A stretch of DNA of 64,000 bases from Kribbella jejuensis (GTDB lineage: Bacteria; Actinomycetota; Actinomycetes; Propionibacteriales; Kribbellaceae): positions 3,963,118 to 4,027,117 of the forward strand of contig NZ_VFMM01000001.1 of NCBI RefSeq assembly GCF_006715085.1, in the 5' to 3' direction. Both the position numbers and the translations under genes were made by a program. This document shows, in pieces, positions 39,912 through 48,273 of the stretch; position 1 is the first letter of the stretch, and every line of letters begins with the position of its first letter. Below the pieces are notes generated by a model that saw nothing but the letters and a program-made list of their open reading frames with translations, made no database searches and had not been told where the DNA came from.

Positions 39912-41768
39912 GTGACGATCCTTTCTGCGCAAAACCTCGTGATTCCCGCAGCTTCGCTCGGTCCGGAGAACCCGCTCGCTCCGCTCCGCACGCAGCGCGA
40001 GGTCCATCACGTGGAGAACCTCGCCGATCTCCCGGCCGACCTCCGGGAGAACATCGAGTACGGCGGCCTGCACAGTCCGCTGCCATGCCTGGACCAGGAC
40101 GGGTACGACCGGACGCTGGTCGAGACGTCGCTGCCCGTGCTCGTCCTCGAGAACGAGCACGTACGCGCGACCGTACTGCCGACGCTCGGCGGCCGGCTGT
40201 ACTCGCTCCTGCACCACGGGACCGAGCTGCTCTACCGGAACCCGGTGTTCCAGCCGGCGAACCTCGCGCTCCGCAACGCCTGGTTCGCGGGTGGCGTCGA
40301 GTGGAACGTCGGGAGTACCGGCCACTGGACCGGGACCTGCGCGCCGATGCACGCGGCGCGGGTCGAGGGGCCGGACGGTACGCCGGTGTTGCGGCTGTGG
40401 GAGCTCGAGCGGACCCGGAACCTCGTCACCCAGCTCGACTTCTGGCTGCCGGAGGACTCCGAGTTCCTGTACGTCGGTGTCCGGCTGCAGAATCCGTCCG
40501 ACGTGGACGTCCCGGCGTACTGGTGGTCGAACATCGCCGTACCGCAGTCGGCCGATCGCCGGGTGCTGGTGCCGGCGGAGCAGGCGTGGCGGTACGGGTA
40601 CGGGAGCCGGCTGGAGCTGATCGACGTGGAGCCGGAGCTGACGTATCCGATGCGGCATCCGCGGGCGGTGGACTACTTCTTCGAGCCGCTGGCCGGGGAG
40701 GGGTCGTGGATCGCTTCCGTGGACGGGTCCGGTCGTGGGTTGGTGCAGGCGTCCACCGAGCGGTTGGCCGGGCGGAAGTTGTTCGTGTGGGGGCAGGGCG
40801 AGGGCGGGCGGCGATGGCAGGAGTGGTTGTCGCCGGGGCTGGTCGGTGATGGGTACGCCGAGATTCAGGCTGGTCTTGCTCGTACTCAGATGGAACACCT
40901 CAGGCTGCCGGGGAAGACTTCGTGGAGCTGGCTCGAGGCGTACGGATGCCTTTCGATGGACGCCGAGGTTGCGCATTCCCAGGACTGGAAGACAGCTCGA
41001 TCGGGTGGGGCCGCGGCGCTGGGGCCGGTGTTGGGCGGGTTGGTCGAGCGGGAGCGGGAGTGGTTGGGCGTGGTGGATGCTGCGCCGGTGGAGCGGTTGG
41101 CTGTGGGATCTGGGTGGGGCGCGTTGGAGCTGCGGCGGACCGGGTGGAGTGTGTCGGACGGTACGCCGTTCGCCGAGGACACCTTGACGGCGCGGGAGCG
41201 GGCGTGGTTGCCGTTGTTGGACGGTCAGTTGCCGGCGGCGGACGACGTACCGGACGGGACGCTGGTCGCGTGGCGGGACGTGCTGGAGGCAGCCGAGGAC
41301 AACTGGCTCGTCTGGTACCACCGGGGTGTCGCGCGGCACTACGCCGGTGACGAGGCCGGCGCGGTCGAGGCCTGGCGGCAGTCCGGGGACAACGCCTGGG
41401 CGCTCCGCAATCTCGGTGTAGTTACGCACGAGTTGGATTACTACGAGCGCGCCGTCCAGCTCCGGCCCGACCTGGTACCGCTCCTGGTCGAGGCGATCAC
41501 GGCCGCGCTCGACTCCGACGTACCGCGGGCGGAGCGGATGCTCGCGCAGGCGCCGGACGACCCGCGGATCCAGTTGCTGCGCGTACGGCACGCGCTGGCG
41601 ACCGGAAATCCGGCGAAAGCCCATGAATTGCTGGCCGCTGGAATCCAGTTGGCCACCGTCCGGGAGGGCGCCAATCCGCTCACCGACTACTGGCTGGCGG
41701 CCGAGGCCGCGCTCGGCACCCAGCGGCCGGTGCCGCCCGAGTACCAGTTCGGAATGGGCGAAAACTGA
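39912..41768 (+). CDS. DUF5107 protein with C-terminal TPR-like repeats
   Basis: A 618-residue protein without signal peptide. Residues about 40-350 form a DUF5107 domain, a galactose-mutarotase-like beta-sandwich (VRATVLPTLGGRLYSLLHHGTELLYRNP, GGVEWNVGSTGHW). Residues about 430-600 are helical repeats of TPR type (WLVWYHRGVARHYAGDEAGAVEAW). The family is associated with carbohydrate metabolism in actinobacteria. The start is GTG 39912. Bases 40680-41200 use mostly G-ending codons, unlike the rest of the gene. Confidence 0.78.
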   Translation: MTILSAQNLVIPAASLGPENPLAPLRTQREVHHVENLADLPADLRENIEYGGLHSPLPCLDQDGYDRTLVETSLPVLVLENEHVRATVLPTLGGRLYSLLHHGTELLYRNPVFQPANLALRNAWFAGGVEWNVGSTGHWTGTCAPMHAARVEGPDGTPVLRLWELERTRNLVTQLDFWLPEDSEFLYVGVRLQNPSDVDVPAYWWSNIAVPQSADRRVLVPAEQAWRYGYGSRLELIDVEPELTYPMRHPRAVDYFFEPLAGEGSWIASVDGSGRGLVQASTERLAGRKLFVWGQGEGGRRWQEWLSPGLVGDGYAEIQAGLARTQMEHLRLPGKTSWSWLEAYGCLSMDAEVAHSQDWKTARSGGAAALGPVLGGLVEREREWLGVVDAAPVERLAVGSGWGALELRRTGWSVSDGTPFAEDTLTARERAWLPLLDGQLPAADDVPDGTLVAWRDVLEAAEDNWLVWYHRGVARHYAGDEAGAVEAWRQSGDNAWALRNLGVVTHELDYYERAVQLRPDLVPLLVEAITAALDSDVPRAERMLAQAPDDPRIQLLRVRHALATGNPAKAHELLAAGIQLATVREGANPLTDYWLAAEAALGTQRPVPPEYQFGMGEN

Positions 41769-41968
41769 CAACTACAGGTCAACTCTACCTCTAGCAACAC
41801 CGCTCCACCGGACTCTACTATGTTGCTGTAGACGAAAAAGTGGCCCTGTAAAAATTCCGTGAAGTCTACGGAACCAAGTGGAGTCCGGTGGCGTCCCACC
41901 GGTGAGCGGCACCAGTCGCTCAGGCAGTTTCGACAACGACCGCGTCGCTCGCGGGCGGCGCGTCGGGG

Positions 41969-42379
41969 GTGAGTGCCATGTTGACGATCGTTGTACTAGG
42001 TGGGTTCGGCCTGGTGCTGGTGGTCGCGGCTTTCATCGTGACCGAGGTCCTGGCCGGCCTGCGCCGGGACGAAATCCCCACCGGCACAGAAGAGAAGACC
42101 GCGGGACGAGTGATCCGGGTGCGTGGCCCGGTCCGCGGCCAGTTGGCCAACGGTGCCCCGGCGGTCTACACCGAGGTCATCGTCGAGTACTACAGCCGCC
42201 GGGGTGAGGGACCGTTCGAGGTCGCTCGCAAGTTCCCGGTCGGGAGCAGGATTACTTACACCAAGGGTGACCGGGTGATCGTCGCGTACGACGTCCGGAA
42301 CCCGCGCCGGGCACGCCTGGCCGGAAGGGTCAGCCACTGGCCGACCCTGGGACCGTATTCGGCGGCCCCGGCAGCCTGA
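41969..42379 (+). CDS. DUF3592-type small membrane protein
   Basis: A 136-residue protein: one N-terminal helix (LTIVVLGGFGLVLVVAAFIVTEVL) and a beta-rich domain with YTEVIVEYYSRRGEGPFEV and GDRVIVAYDVRNPRRA, the DUF3592 pattern. The start may be GTG 41969 or ATG 41978. The 200 bases upstream hold no gene; they are unusually A/T-rich for this window around 41775-41875 and contain a weak AGCAACA/TGTTGCT dyad (41793-41827). A hairpin terminator follows. Confidence 0.7.
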   Translation: MSAMLTIVVLGGFGLVLVVAAFIVTEVLAGLRRDEIPTGTEEKTAGRVIRVRGPVRGQLANGAPAVYTEVIVEYYSRRGEGPFEVARKFPVGSRITYTKGDRVIVAYDVRNPRRARLAGRVSHWPTLGPYSAAPAA

Positions 42380-42386
42380 CGGAATA

Positions 42387-42419
42387 CCTGCTTGAGCCGA
42401 ACTGCCTGGCTCAAGCAGG
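42387..42419. terminator. Bidirectional hairpin terminator
   Basis: CCTGCTTGAGCC and GGCTCAAGCAGG form a perfect 12-bp stem with a 9-base loop. It lies between the convergent DUF3592 and TetR genes, and its right arm covers the last codons of the TetR gene. There is no U-tract, as is common in actinobacteria. Confidence 0.75.
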
Positions 42420-43028
42420 AAGATGCGGGGCGAGCAAGCCGTACAGCACCGGCCGGCCCCGTTCCAGCACGTACTCCGCCTCGTCCGCGGACAACCGGTC
42501 CGCCAAGTGCGCGAGTGACTCGCCCATCGTGATGCTCAACGTCACCGTGAGCCGGAATTCGCGCGAGTCGCGGGCCCCGAACCGCGCGACCAGCAACTCG
42601 GCGAACTCGCCGGCGTGCTGGTCGTCGAACTCTCCGGGCTTCGCCTCCAGCTCCGGATCGCCGAGCCCGCTCAGCACCACCGCCTTGAAGCCCGGGTCCG
42701 TCCGGTGCATGTCGCGGAACGTGTCCAGAGTGACGTCAACGGCTGCCCGCCAGCTGGTCACGTCGGCCAGCCGCTCGCTCACCGCCTCGGTGTACCGCGC
42801 CTGGTTGCGGCGCTCGATCGCCTGGATCAGGCTGCGCTTGTCCGGGAAGTAGCGGTAGACGCTGCCGACCGCGATCTCGGCCCGCTTCGCGATCCCGCTC
42901 GTCGACGCCGCGTCGTACCCCCGCTCGACCACCTCGGCGCAGGCCGCGTCCAGGATCCGCTCGACCTGCCGGCTGGCCCGGTCCTGGGTCGGCGTCCGGC
43001 GGAGCGGATAGGCACCCGATGTCACCAT
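42411..43028 (-). CDS. TetR family transcriptional regulator
   Basis: A 205-residue TetR regulator. The N-terminal helix-turn-helix (about residues 20-65) contains RILDAACAEVVERGYDAAST, then SGIAKRAEIAVGSVYRYFPDKRSLIQAI, typical in every position. The C-terminal ligand domain is unassigned. It is divergent from the PI-PLC-like gene across an 88-base gap that contains a TTGTCC/GGACAA dyad, so autoregulation and control of the phospholipase are plausible. Confidence 0.87.
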   Translation of the reverse strand: MVTSGAYPLRRTPTQDRASRQVERILDAACAEVVERGYDAASTSGIAKRAEIAVGSVYRYFPDKRSLIQAIERRNQARYTEAVSERLADVTSWRAAVDVTLDTFRDMHRTDPGFKAVVLSGLGDPELEAKPGEFDDQHAGEFAELLVARFGARDSREFRLTVTLSITMGESLAHLADRLSADEAEYVLERGRPVLYGLLAPHLPA

Positions 43029-43035
43029 TCACCCA

Positions 43036-43057
43036 TTGTCCACACATTTGGGGACAA
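43036..43057. promoter_or_regulatory. Candidate TetR operator
   Basis: TTGTCC and GGACAA are perfect 6-base arms separated by 10 bases, located 8 to 29 bases from the TetR start and about 60 bases from the phospholipase start. Spacing and position suit a TetR dimer repressing its own gene and the divergent one. Confidence 0.5.
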
Positions 43058-43116
43058 CGGTTGCCACCTCTGTGTGACAGATTGCCGACAGTTGGTCCTG
43101 ACAGGGGAGGTTTTCC

Positions 43117-44253
43117 ATGCGCGTCAGCAAAACCGTCGTCGCCGGGGTGGTGTCCGCCGCTCTCGCCGCGTCCGGGGTCGCCGGTACGGCGTACAGCCGT
43201 TCACCGGGCAACGATCTGCGGCTGAACCAGATCCAGGTGGTCGGGTCGCACAACTCGTACCACCGCGAGCTCAGCCCCGCCGAGCAGAAGGTGCAACAGC
43301 AACAGAACCCGGGATCCGTCGACCTCTGGTACTCGCACGCTCCGATCTCGCAGCAACTGGAGGATCAGAACGTCCGTGCGCTGGAGCTGGATCTCTACCC
43401 GGATCCGCAGGGCGGGCTGTACACGTACCCGCTGATCCGCAAGCTGACCGGCCAGGGTCCGCTGACCGACCCGGCGATGGCGAAGCCGGGGATCAAGGTG
43501 ATGCACATTCCGGACTTCGACTACAACACGAACTGCGACACATTCGTCGTCTGCCTGCAGCAGGTGAAGACCTGGTCGGACGCGCACCCGGCGCACGTGC
43601 CGATCGCGATCAACCTCGAGCTGAAGCAGTCCGACCCTGCGGTCGTCGCAGCCGGTGGGGTCAAGGCGCCGCCGTGGGACGCCGCCAACCTGGACAGCGT
43701 CGACACCGAGATCCGCTCGGTGTTCAGCGAGAACGAGATCCTGACGCCGGACGACGTCCGCAAGCCGGGCCTGACGCTCGAGCAGTCCGTGCTGACGAAG
43801 GGCTGGCCGAAGCTGAACAGCGTCCGCGGCCAGGTGATGTTCTACTTCGACAACGGTGGTCCCGGTGCGATCCGTGACACCTACTCCGCCGGCAAGCCGA
43901 ACCTCGAAGGCCGGGCGGTCTTCACCCGCGGACCGGAGGGCGCACCGGACGCGGCGGTCACCGAGGTGAATGACCCGCGCGGCGCGAACCAGGCCGAGAT
44001 CCAGCGGCTGGTGCAGAAGGGCTACCTGGTCCGGACCCGTTCCGACGAGCCGATGGCAACGATCCGCGACAAGGACTACACCCGGCTCGGCATCGCGCTG
44101 GCCAGCGGTGCGCAGTGGGTGACCACGGACTTCCCGGTCGCCGGGATGGCGGCCCGGTACGACAGCGACTACGTCGCCAAGCTGCCCGGACACACTCCCG
44201 TAAGATGCAATCCCGTCACCGCCTCCGCGAAGGCGGCCGTCTCGGAAGGGTGA
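43117..44253 (+). CDS. Secreted Ca2+-dependent PI-PLC-like phospholipase
   Basis: A 378-residue protein with a Sec signal peptide (residues 1 to about 27, hydrophobic core VVAGVVSAALAASGVAG). The TIM-barrel signatures are LNQIQVVGSHNSYH (first catalytic His), ALELDLYPDP (metal-binding acids) and IKVMHIPDFDYNTNC (second His). This matches the calcium-dependent phosphatidylinositol phospholipase C group of Streptomyces. It should cleave phosphoinositide head groups outside the cell. Four bases separate it from the OsmC gene, probably one transcript. Confidence 0.85.
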   Translation: MRVSKTVVAGVVSAALAASGVAGTAYSRSPGNDLRLNQIQVVGSHNSYHRELSPAEQKVQQQQNPGSVDLWYSHAPISQQLEDQNVRALELDLYPDPQGGLYTYPLIRKLTGQGPLTDPAMAKPGIKVMHIPDFDYNTNCDTFVVCLQQVKTWSDAHPAHVPIAINLELKQSDPAVVAAGGVKAPPWDAANLDSVDTEIRSVFSENEILTPDDVRKPGLTLEQSVLTKGWPKLNSVRGQVMFYFDNGGPGAIRDTYSAGKPNLEGRAVFTRGPEGAPDAAVTEVNDPRGANQAEIQRLVQKGYLVRTRSDEPMATIRDKDYTRLGIALASGAQWVTTDFPVAGMAARYDSDYVAKLPGHTPVRCNPVTASAKAAVSEG

Positions 44254-44257
44254 ACCC

Positions 44258-44707
44258 ATGTCGGAGCACGTGGTCGATGTCAGTTGGAGCCGTGGTGAGT
44301 ACGACTTCGCCTACGACAGCTACAGCCGCGACCACGAGTGGCGCTTCGACGGCGGTATCACGGTTCCGGCCTCGGCGAACCCGAAGTACCTGGGCAACCC
44401 GGGGCCGGTCGACCCGGAAGAGGCGTTCGTGGCGGCGCTGTCGTCCTGCCACATGCTGACGTTCCTGTCGATCGCTGCCCGGAAGCGACTGGTCGTGGAC
44501 TCGTACGAGGACCACGCGGTCGGCGTGATGGCTCCGGGCAGCTCCGGAAGGCTCGCGATCACGCAGGTCACGCTGAACCCGAAGATCATCTGGAACGGCG
44601 CCGAGCCGGACGCCGAGACGGTCGGCAAGATCCACCACCTCGCGCACCAGGAGTGCTTCATCGCGAACTCGGTGACCACCGAGATCATTGTTGCCACTGA
44701 CAACTGA
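44258..44707 (+). CDS. OsmC family peroxiredoxin-like protein
   Basis: A 149-residue OsmC/Ohr-fold protein with the two redox cysteines in AALSSCHMLTFL (helix) and AHQECFIANSV (late helix). The family reduces organic peroxides using thiol or lipoyl reductants in the cytoplasm. It follows the phospholipase by four bases; pairing with a secreted lipid hydrolase could reflect handling of lipid peroxides, which is only inference. A strong terminator starts at its stop codon. Confidence 0.87.
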   Translation: MSEHVVDVSWSRGEYDFAYDSYSRDHEWRFDGGITVPASANPKYLGNPGPVDPEEAFVAALSSCHMLTFLSIAARKRLVVDSYEDHAVGVMAPGSSGRLAITQVTLNPKIIWNGAEPDAETVGKIHHLAHQECFIANSVTTEIIVATDN

Positions 44708-44769
44708 AACCACCCGCCGGACCAGCCTGAGCCTCGCGCAAACGGCGTCAGGTTGGTCGGCGGGTGGTT
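44708..44769 (+). terminator. Long imperfect hairpin terminator after OsmC
   Basis: The arms 44708-44729 and 44749-44769 pair over about 21 positions with one bulge and one G-T pair; the outer part is AACCACCCGCCG against CGGCGGGTGGTT. It begins immediately after the OsmC TGA. The next 350 bases hold no convincing gene apart from a weak small frame. Confidence 0.75.
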
Positions 44770-44921
44770 CGGGTGCACCGCTGTGGCGGTGCACCTGGCA
44801 ACGGGTCCGGCGGCGCCGCGCACTGGGCGCCTCTGCGTTGGTCGTGCGACTTCCGTGCGGTCCAGCTCGGTGGGCAGGACCGTCCGGCGCGCCGCCCGGA
44901 CCCGTTCGTCCGGTTCGCGCC

Positions 44922-45044
44922 TTACTGCTCGGCGGCGGCGTCGTTCCGGTCGTCGGTGGGGCGGTTCAGGTCGACCGCCAGCAGCTGCTCGAGATCACGG
45001 ACCTGCTCGGTGGCCATCGTGGTCATCAGTCGGTGGATCGTCAT
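44922..45044 (-). CDS. Tentative 40-aa soluble peptide
   Basis: A 40-codon frame (MTIHRLMTTMATEQVRDLEQ, then a short acidic and Asn-rich tail). The first half is an amphipathic helix with natural-looking composition, which is why it is listed. No ribosome site is evident, and it has no recognised relative. It is the only coding candidate in 44770-45115, which otherwise shows nothing. Confidence 0.25.
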   Translation of the reverse strand: MTIHRLMTTMATEQVRDLEQLLAVDLNRPTDDRNDAAAEQ

Positions 45045-45115
45045 GCCGGTGAGACGCGGACGGCGCCGGGGTATGACGGGAATTCTCGCTGTGACCTGAG
45101 TCACCCCGGGAACGG

Positions 45116-46270
45116 CTACTTCTCGTCGAGCCCGTCGAGCCGGAGCGGGACGAGCGTGCGCGCCTCGTCGTACGGCATACCGCTCAGTTCCAGCAGGTCG
45201 ACGATCGTCGAGCGGACCTGCCCGAGCACGACCACAGCGGACAGCCCGGTCGGCAGCGGAAGATCCGCTGTACGGCGTCCCAGCTCGCCCAGGACGCGGT
45301 GTGCGGCGACCTCGGCGGCCGGCTCGAACAGCGACTCACCGATCAGCCGGGTGCCGTCGGCGAGGCGGTCGAGCAGCATCGGGTACTCGTCGGGCATCGC
45401 CTCGTCGCGCCACACCGACACGGCGCAGCGGCGGACCAGCACCCTGGTGTTCCGGATCGCCCGGTCGAGCGGGAGGACCAGGTCGGCAATCTCCTGAACC
45501 CCGCCGCGGTGCCGGCGCCGGAACGGTGACAGCCGGACGACCGCGACACCTTCCTCGGCCGCGGTGCGCAGCACCTCGAGTTGCGAGTCACTGGCCCGGG
45601 CGCGGCGCAGGGCGTCGGTCATCGCCTCCTCGTCCCGCGCGCGGAGGCCGTCGGCAGTCTCGATCAGGATCTCGGCGAGCTCGTTCAGCACGCCGGCGGC
45701 TTGCTGGCGCGGCCGCCGGATCGCTGCGGCAGGAGCGATGGTTGCCGCCGCCAGCGCCACCAGCCCGCCGAGCGCGGCGTCCTGCCAGCGGGAGAACCCC
45801 GCGTTCGGGTTGGGGAGCAGGGTCGTGACGATCGCTGCCTGGACACCGGCCTGGGTGGTCATCAGGTTCCCGGCGCCGAGCAGTACGGCGATGCTCATCG
45901 CGAGCGCGATCACGAAGACGAGCTGCGCGATACCGGTACCGAACGCCTTCACGAACAGGTCTCCGACACCGACCCCGACCGCGACACCGACCATCACCTC
46001 GGCCACCCGGCGCAGCCGCTGCCCGAAGCTGAACCCGAGGCACACCATCGCCGCGACCGGCGCGAAGAACGGCTGTTTGTGGCCGACGACGTACCGCGCG
46101 AGCGACCACGCGACACCGGCCGCGAGCGCGCACTGGGCGATGAAGAACACCCGGCTGCGCCAGCGTTCGACCCGCCGCCGCAGCGACGCCCGCGACCGCT
46201 CGGCGGCCCGCGGCGCGATGTCGTCGCGCAACTCCCGCAACTGGTCCAACGTCAGCCTGACCGGATCCAC
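45116..46270 (-). CDS. FUSC family membrane protein
   Basis: A 384-residue protein with an N-terminal membrane domain of about six helices (FFIAQCALAAGVAWSLARYVVGHKQPFFAPVAAMVCLG; DLFVKAFGTGIAQLVFVIALAMSIAV) and a cytoplasmic helical half. KQPFFAPVAAMVCLG is the FUSC/aromatic-acid-exporter signature. Members export aromatic acids or related compounds. It stands alone; substrate unknown. Confidence 0.82.
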   Translation of the reverse strand: MDPVRLTLDQLRELRDDIAPRAAERSRASLRRRVERWRSRVFFIAQCALAAGVAWSLARYVVGHKQPFFAPVAAMVCLGFSFGQRLRRVAEVMVGVAVGVGVGDLFVKAFGTGIAQLVFVIALAMSIAVLLGAGNLMTTQAGVQAAIVTTLLPNPNAGFSRWQDAALGGLVALAAATIAPAAAIRRPRQQAAGVLNELAEILIETADGLRARDEEAMTDALRRARASDSQLEVLRTAAEEGVAVVRLSPFRRRHRGGVQEIADLVLPLDRAIRNTRVLVRRCAVSVWRDEAMPDEYPMLLDRLADGTRLIGESLFEPAAEVAAHRVLGELGRRTADLPLPTGLSAVVVLGQVRSTIVDLLELSGMPYDEARTLVPLRLDGLDEK

Positions 46271-46326
46271 CCGCCCATTCTCCGCCGAGCTTGATTCCGT
46301 ACACCGCGACGCGCCAAGGTTGCCTC

Positions 46327-46836
46327 ATGACCGAGAACAACCGCGAGGACTACGGCAGCTACAGCGTCGACGACGAGGACCAGCTGCAGGCCGAGGACAC
46401 CTTGGACGACCGGGGCGTCGACGACCTGCTCGACGAGGGGTACTCGCCGCCGGAGAAGTGGTCCGCGGGCGAGGGCTTCGGTACGACCGCCGACGAGGCA
46501 CTGCAGGGCGAGACGCTGGACCAGCGGGTAGCGCAGGAGGTCCCGGACGTCGACCCGTACGGCGATGACACCGACGACGGCGAGGACGTCGGCGGCCCGG
46601 AGGTCGGGCACGCCCGCTCCGGCCGGCTGGTCGCGTCCGACGAGGGCACCCACAGTGACGACGACAGCGAGCTGTACGCCGAGGACGTCGGCATCGACGG
46701 TGCCGCCGCCGGGGCCGAGGAGGCCGCCGTCCATGTTGTCGACGAGGACGACTTCGAACTCGAAGACGACGACGAGGAGGACCTGGAGGACTACCGCGAC
46801 GTCGACCTGGGCGACGTCGGCGACCTCGAGGACTGA
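46327..46836 (+). CDS. DUF5709 acidic protein
   Basis: A 169-residue extremely acidic, probably disordered protein. The first half has the DUF5709 motifs YSVDDEDQLQAEDTLDDRG, LDEGYSPPEKWS and GETLDQRVAQE; the end is a run of Asp and Glu. It is widespread in actinobacteria with unknown function. The ATG at 46327 is the natural start. The convergent P450 gene ends four bases after its stop. Confidence 0.82.
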   Translation: MTENNREDYGSYSVDDEDQLQAEDTLDDRGVDDLLDEGYSPPEKWSAGEGFGTTADEALQGETLDQRVAQEVPDVDPYGDDTDDGEDVGGPEVGHARSGRLVASDEGTHSDDDSELYAEDVGIDGAAAGAEEAAVHVVDEDDFELEDDDEEDLEDYRDVDLGDVGDLED

Positions 46837-46839
46837 GCC

Positions 46840-48165
46840 TTAACGCTTGGTGACCCTGACCTCCGCGCCGCGGCGGGGGACCAGGGTCACGTTCTTCGCC
46901 TGGGGCGGCTCGGGCTCGGGGTTCGGCGCCTGGAAGTCGTACGCCGTGAGGGCCGCGCGAAGGATCTCGGTACCTTCCATCAGCGAGAAGCCGGCGCCGA
47001 TGCACCGGCGCGCGCCGCCGCCGAACGGAATCCAGGTACCGGGCGCGGGCGGGTCGTCGGACAGGAACCGTTGCGGGCGGAAGTCCTGGGGGTTCGGGAA
47101 GTGCTCGCCGTCGCGGTGGACCAGCCCGATCGCGGCCATGATCGTCGTACCGCGCTGCAGCCGGTAGCCGGCGACGTCGGTCGTCTCGGTCACCCGCCGG
47201 CCGACCTGGTACACCACCGGGTGCAGCCGCAGCGCCTCCTTGACGATCGCCTCCAGCTCGTCGTCCGCGCCGGCGTCGGCCGCACGCTGCCCGAACGCCA
47301 GGTCCTCCGGCCTGCGCGCCAGCTCGTGGAACGCCCAGGCCAGCGCGGTCGCGGTCGTCTCGTGCCCGGCCAGCAGCAACGTGACCAGCTGGTCCCGCAG
47401 TTCCACGTCCGACCAGTTGCCGGCGGCAAGCAGCCGGGACAGTACGTCGGTCCGCCCGGCGTACGTGTCGCGCCGCTTCGCGATCTCGTCGTACAGGATC
47501 TCGTCGACCTTGCGCTGGGTGTCGAGGTACGTCCGCCACGGCCGGAACCGCAGCAGCGACGGGTAGAACGACCCGAGCATGATCACCGGCGACACCGAGA
47601 CGATCTTGTCCATCAGCGGGCGCAGCGTGTCCAGCCGGTCCTGGTCGCTGACGCCGAAGACCACCTGCAGGATGATCTCCAGGGTCAGGTTCCGCATCCG
47701 CTGGTGCATCCGGAACGGCGTACCGACCGGCCACTTCGCGACCTCGGCGCGGGCCAGTTCGAGCACCATGCCGGCGTACCCGCGCAGCGCCGCGCCGGAG
47801 AAGGCCGGCATCAGCTGCTTGCGCATCCGGACGTGGTCCTCGTCGTCGAGCAACAGCAGCGAGTGCGAGCCCATGATCGGCTCCAGCGCGGTGTTCCCCT
47901 CGCCGGCGTGCATCACCGCGGGCGGGCTGCCGAACACCTCGCGGATGTGCTCGGGCCGGCTCAGCACCACGCAGACCCGGCTCGACGGCACCAGCCGGAT
48001 CGTGAACACGTCGCCGTACTTGTCCCGCATCCGTGGGAAGAACGTCCGGCGGTGGCTCGCGAACAGCCAGGTCTGGACCAGCGTCGGAAGTTTCGGACCC
48101 GGCGGCAACGTCCGCGCCGTCTGCCGGTCGAGCGTCCGCGAACCGAGCAAAGGTGTCCGACCCAT
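46840..48165 (-). CDS. Cytochrome P450
   Basis: A 441-residue soluble P450. The I-helix oxygen motif is LLLAGHETTATAL, the K-helix ExxR is KEALRLHP and the heme loop is PFGGGARRCIGAGF with Cys388 as thiolate ligand. The N terminus (LPPGPKLPTL) is P450-like without a membrane anchor. No ferredoxin or reductase gene is adjacent, so redox partners come from elsewhere. Substrate unknown. Confidence 0.9.
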   Translation of the reverse strand: MGRTPLLGSRTLDRQTARTLPPGPKLPTLVQTWLFASHRRTFFPRMRDKYGDVFTIRLVPSSRVCVVLSRPEHIREVFGSPPAVMHAGEGNTALEPIMGSHSLLLLDDEDHVRMRKQLMPAFSGAALRGYAGMVLELARAEVAKWPVGTPFRMHQRMRNLTLEIILQVVFGVSDQDRLDTLRPLMDKIVSVSPVIMLGSFYPSLLRFRPWRTYLDTQRKVDEILYDEIAKRRDTYAGRTDVLSRLLAAGNWSDVELRDQLVTLLLAGHETTATALAWAFHELARRPEDLAFGQRAADAGADDELEAIVKEALRLHPVVYQVGRRVTETTDVAGYRLQRGTTIMAAIGLVHRDGEHFPNPQDFRPQRFLSDDPPAPGTWIPFGGGARRCIGAGFSLMEGTEILRAALTAYDFQAPNPEPEPPQAKNVTLVPRRGAEVRVTKR

Positions 48166-48218
48166 ACCCCCAACGCTACGACAGCCGGGTGAACACCAGG
48201 CATCCCCCGGCCGAATGC

Positions 48219-48255
48219 GGAAGGCCCGCCCGAGGGGGGATCGGGCGGGCCTTCC
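48219..48255. terminator. Strong hairpin terminator
   Basis: GGAAGGCCCGCCCGA and TCGGGCGGGCCTTCC form a perfect 15-bp stem with a 7-base loop. It lies 18 bases past the alpha-mannosidase stop on the minus strand and before the P450 start, so it should end the mannosidase transcript before it runs into the P450 gene. Confidence 0.85.
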
Positions 48256-48273
48256 AGGGGTGGGGGTGATACG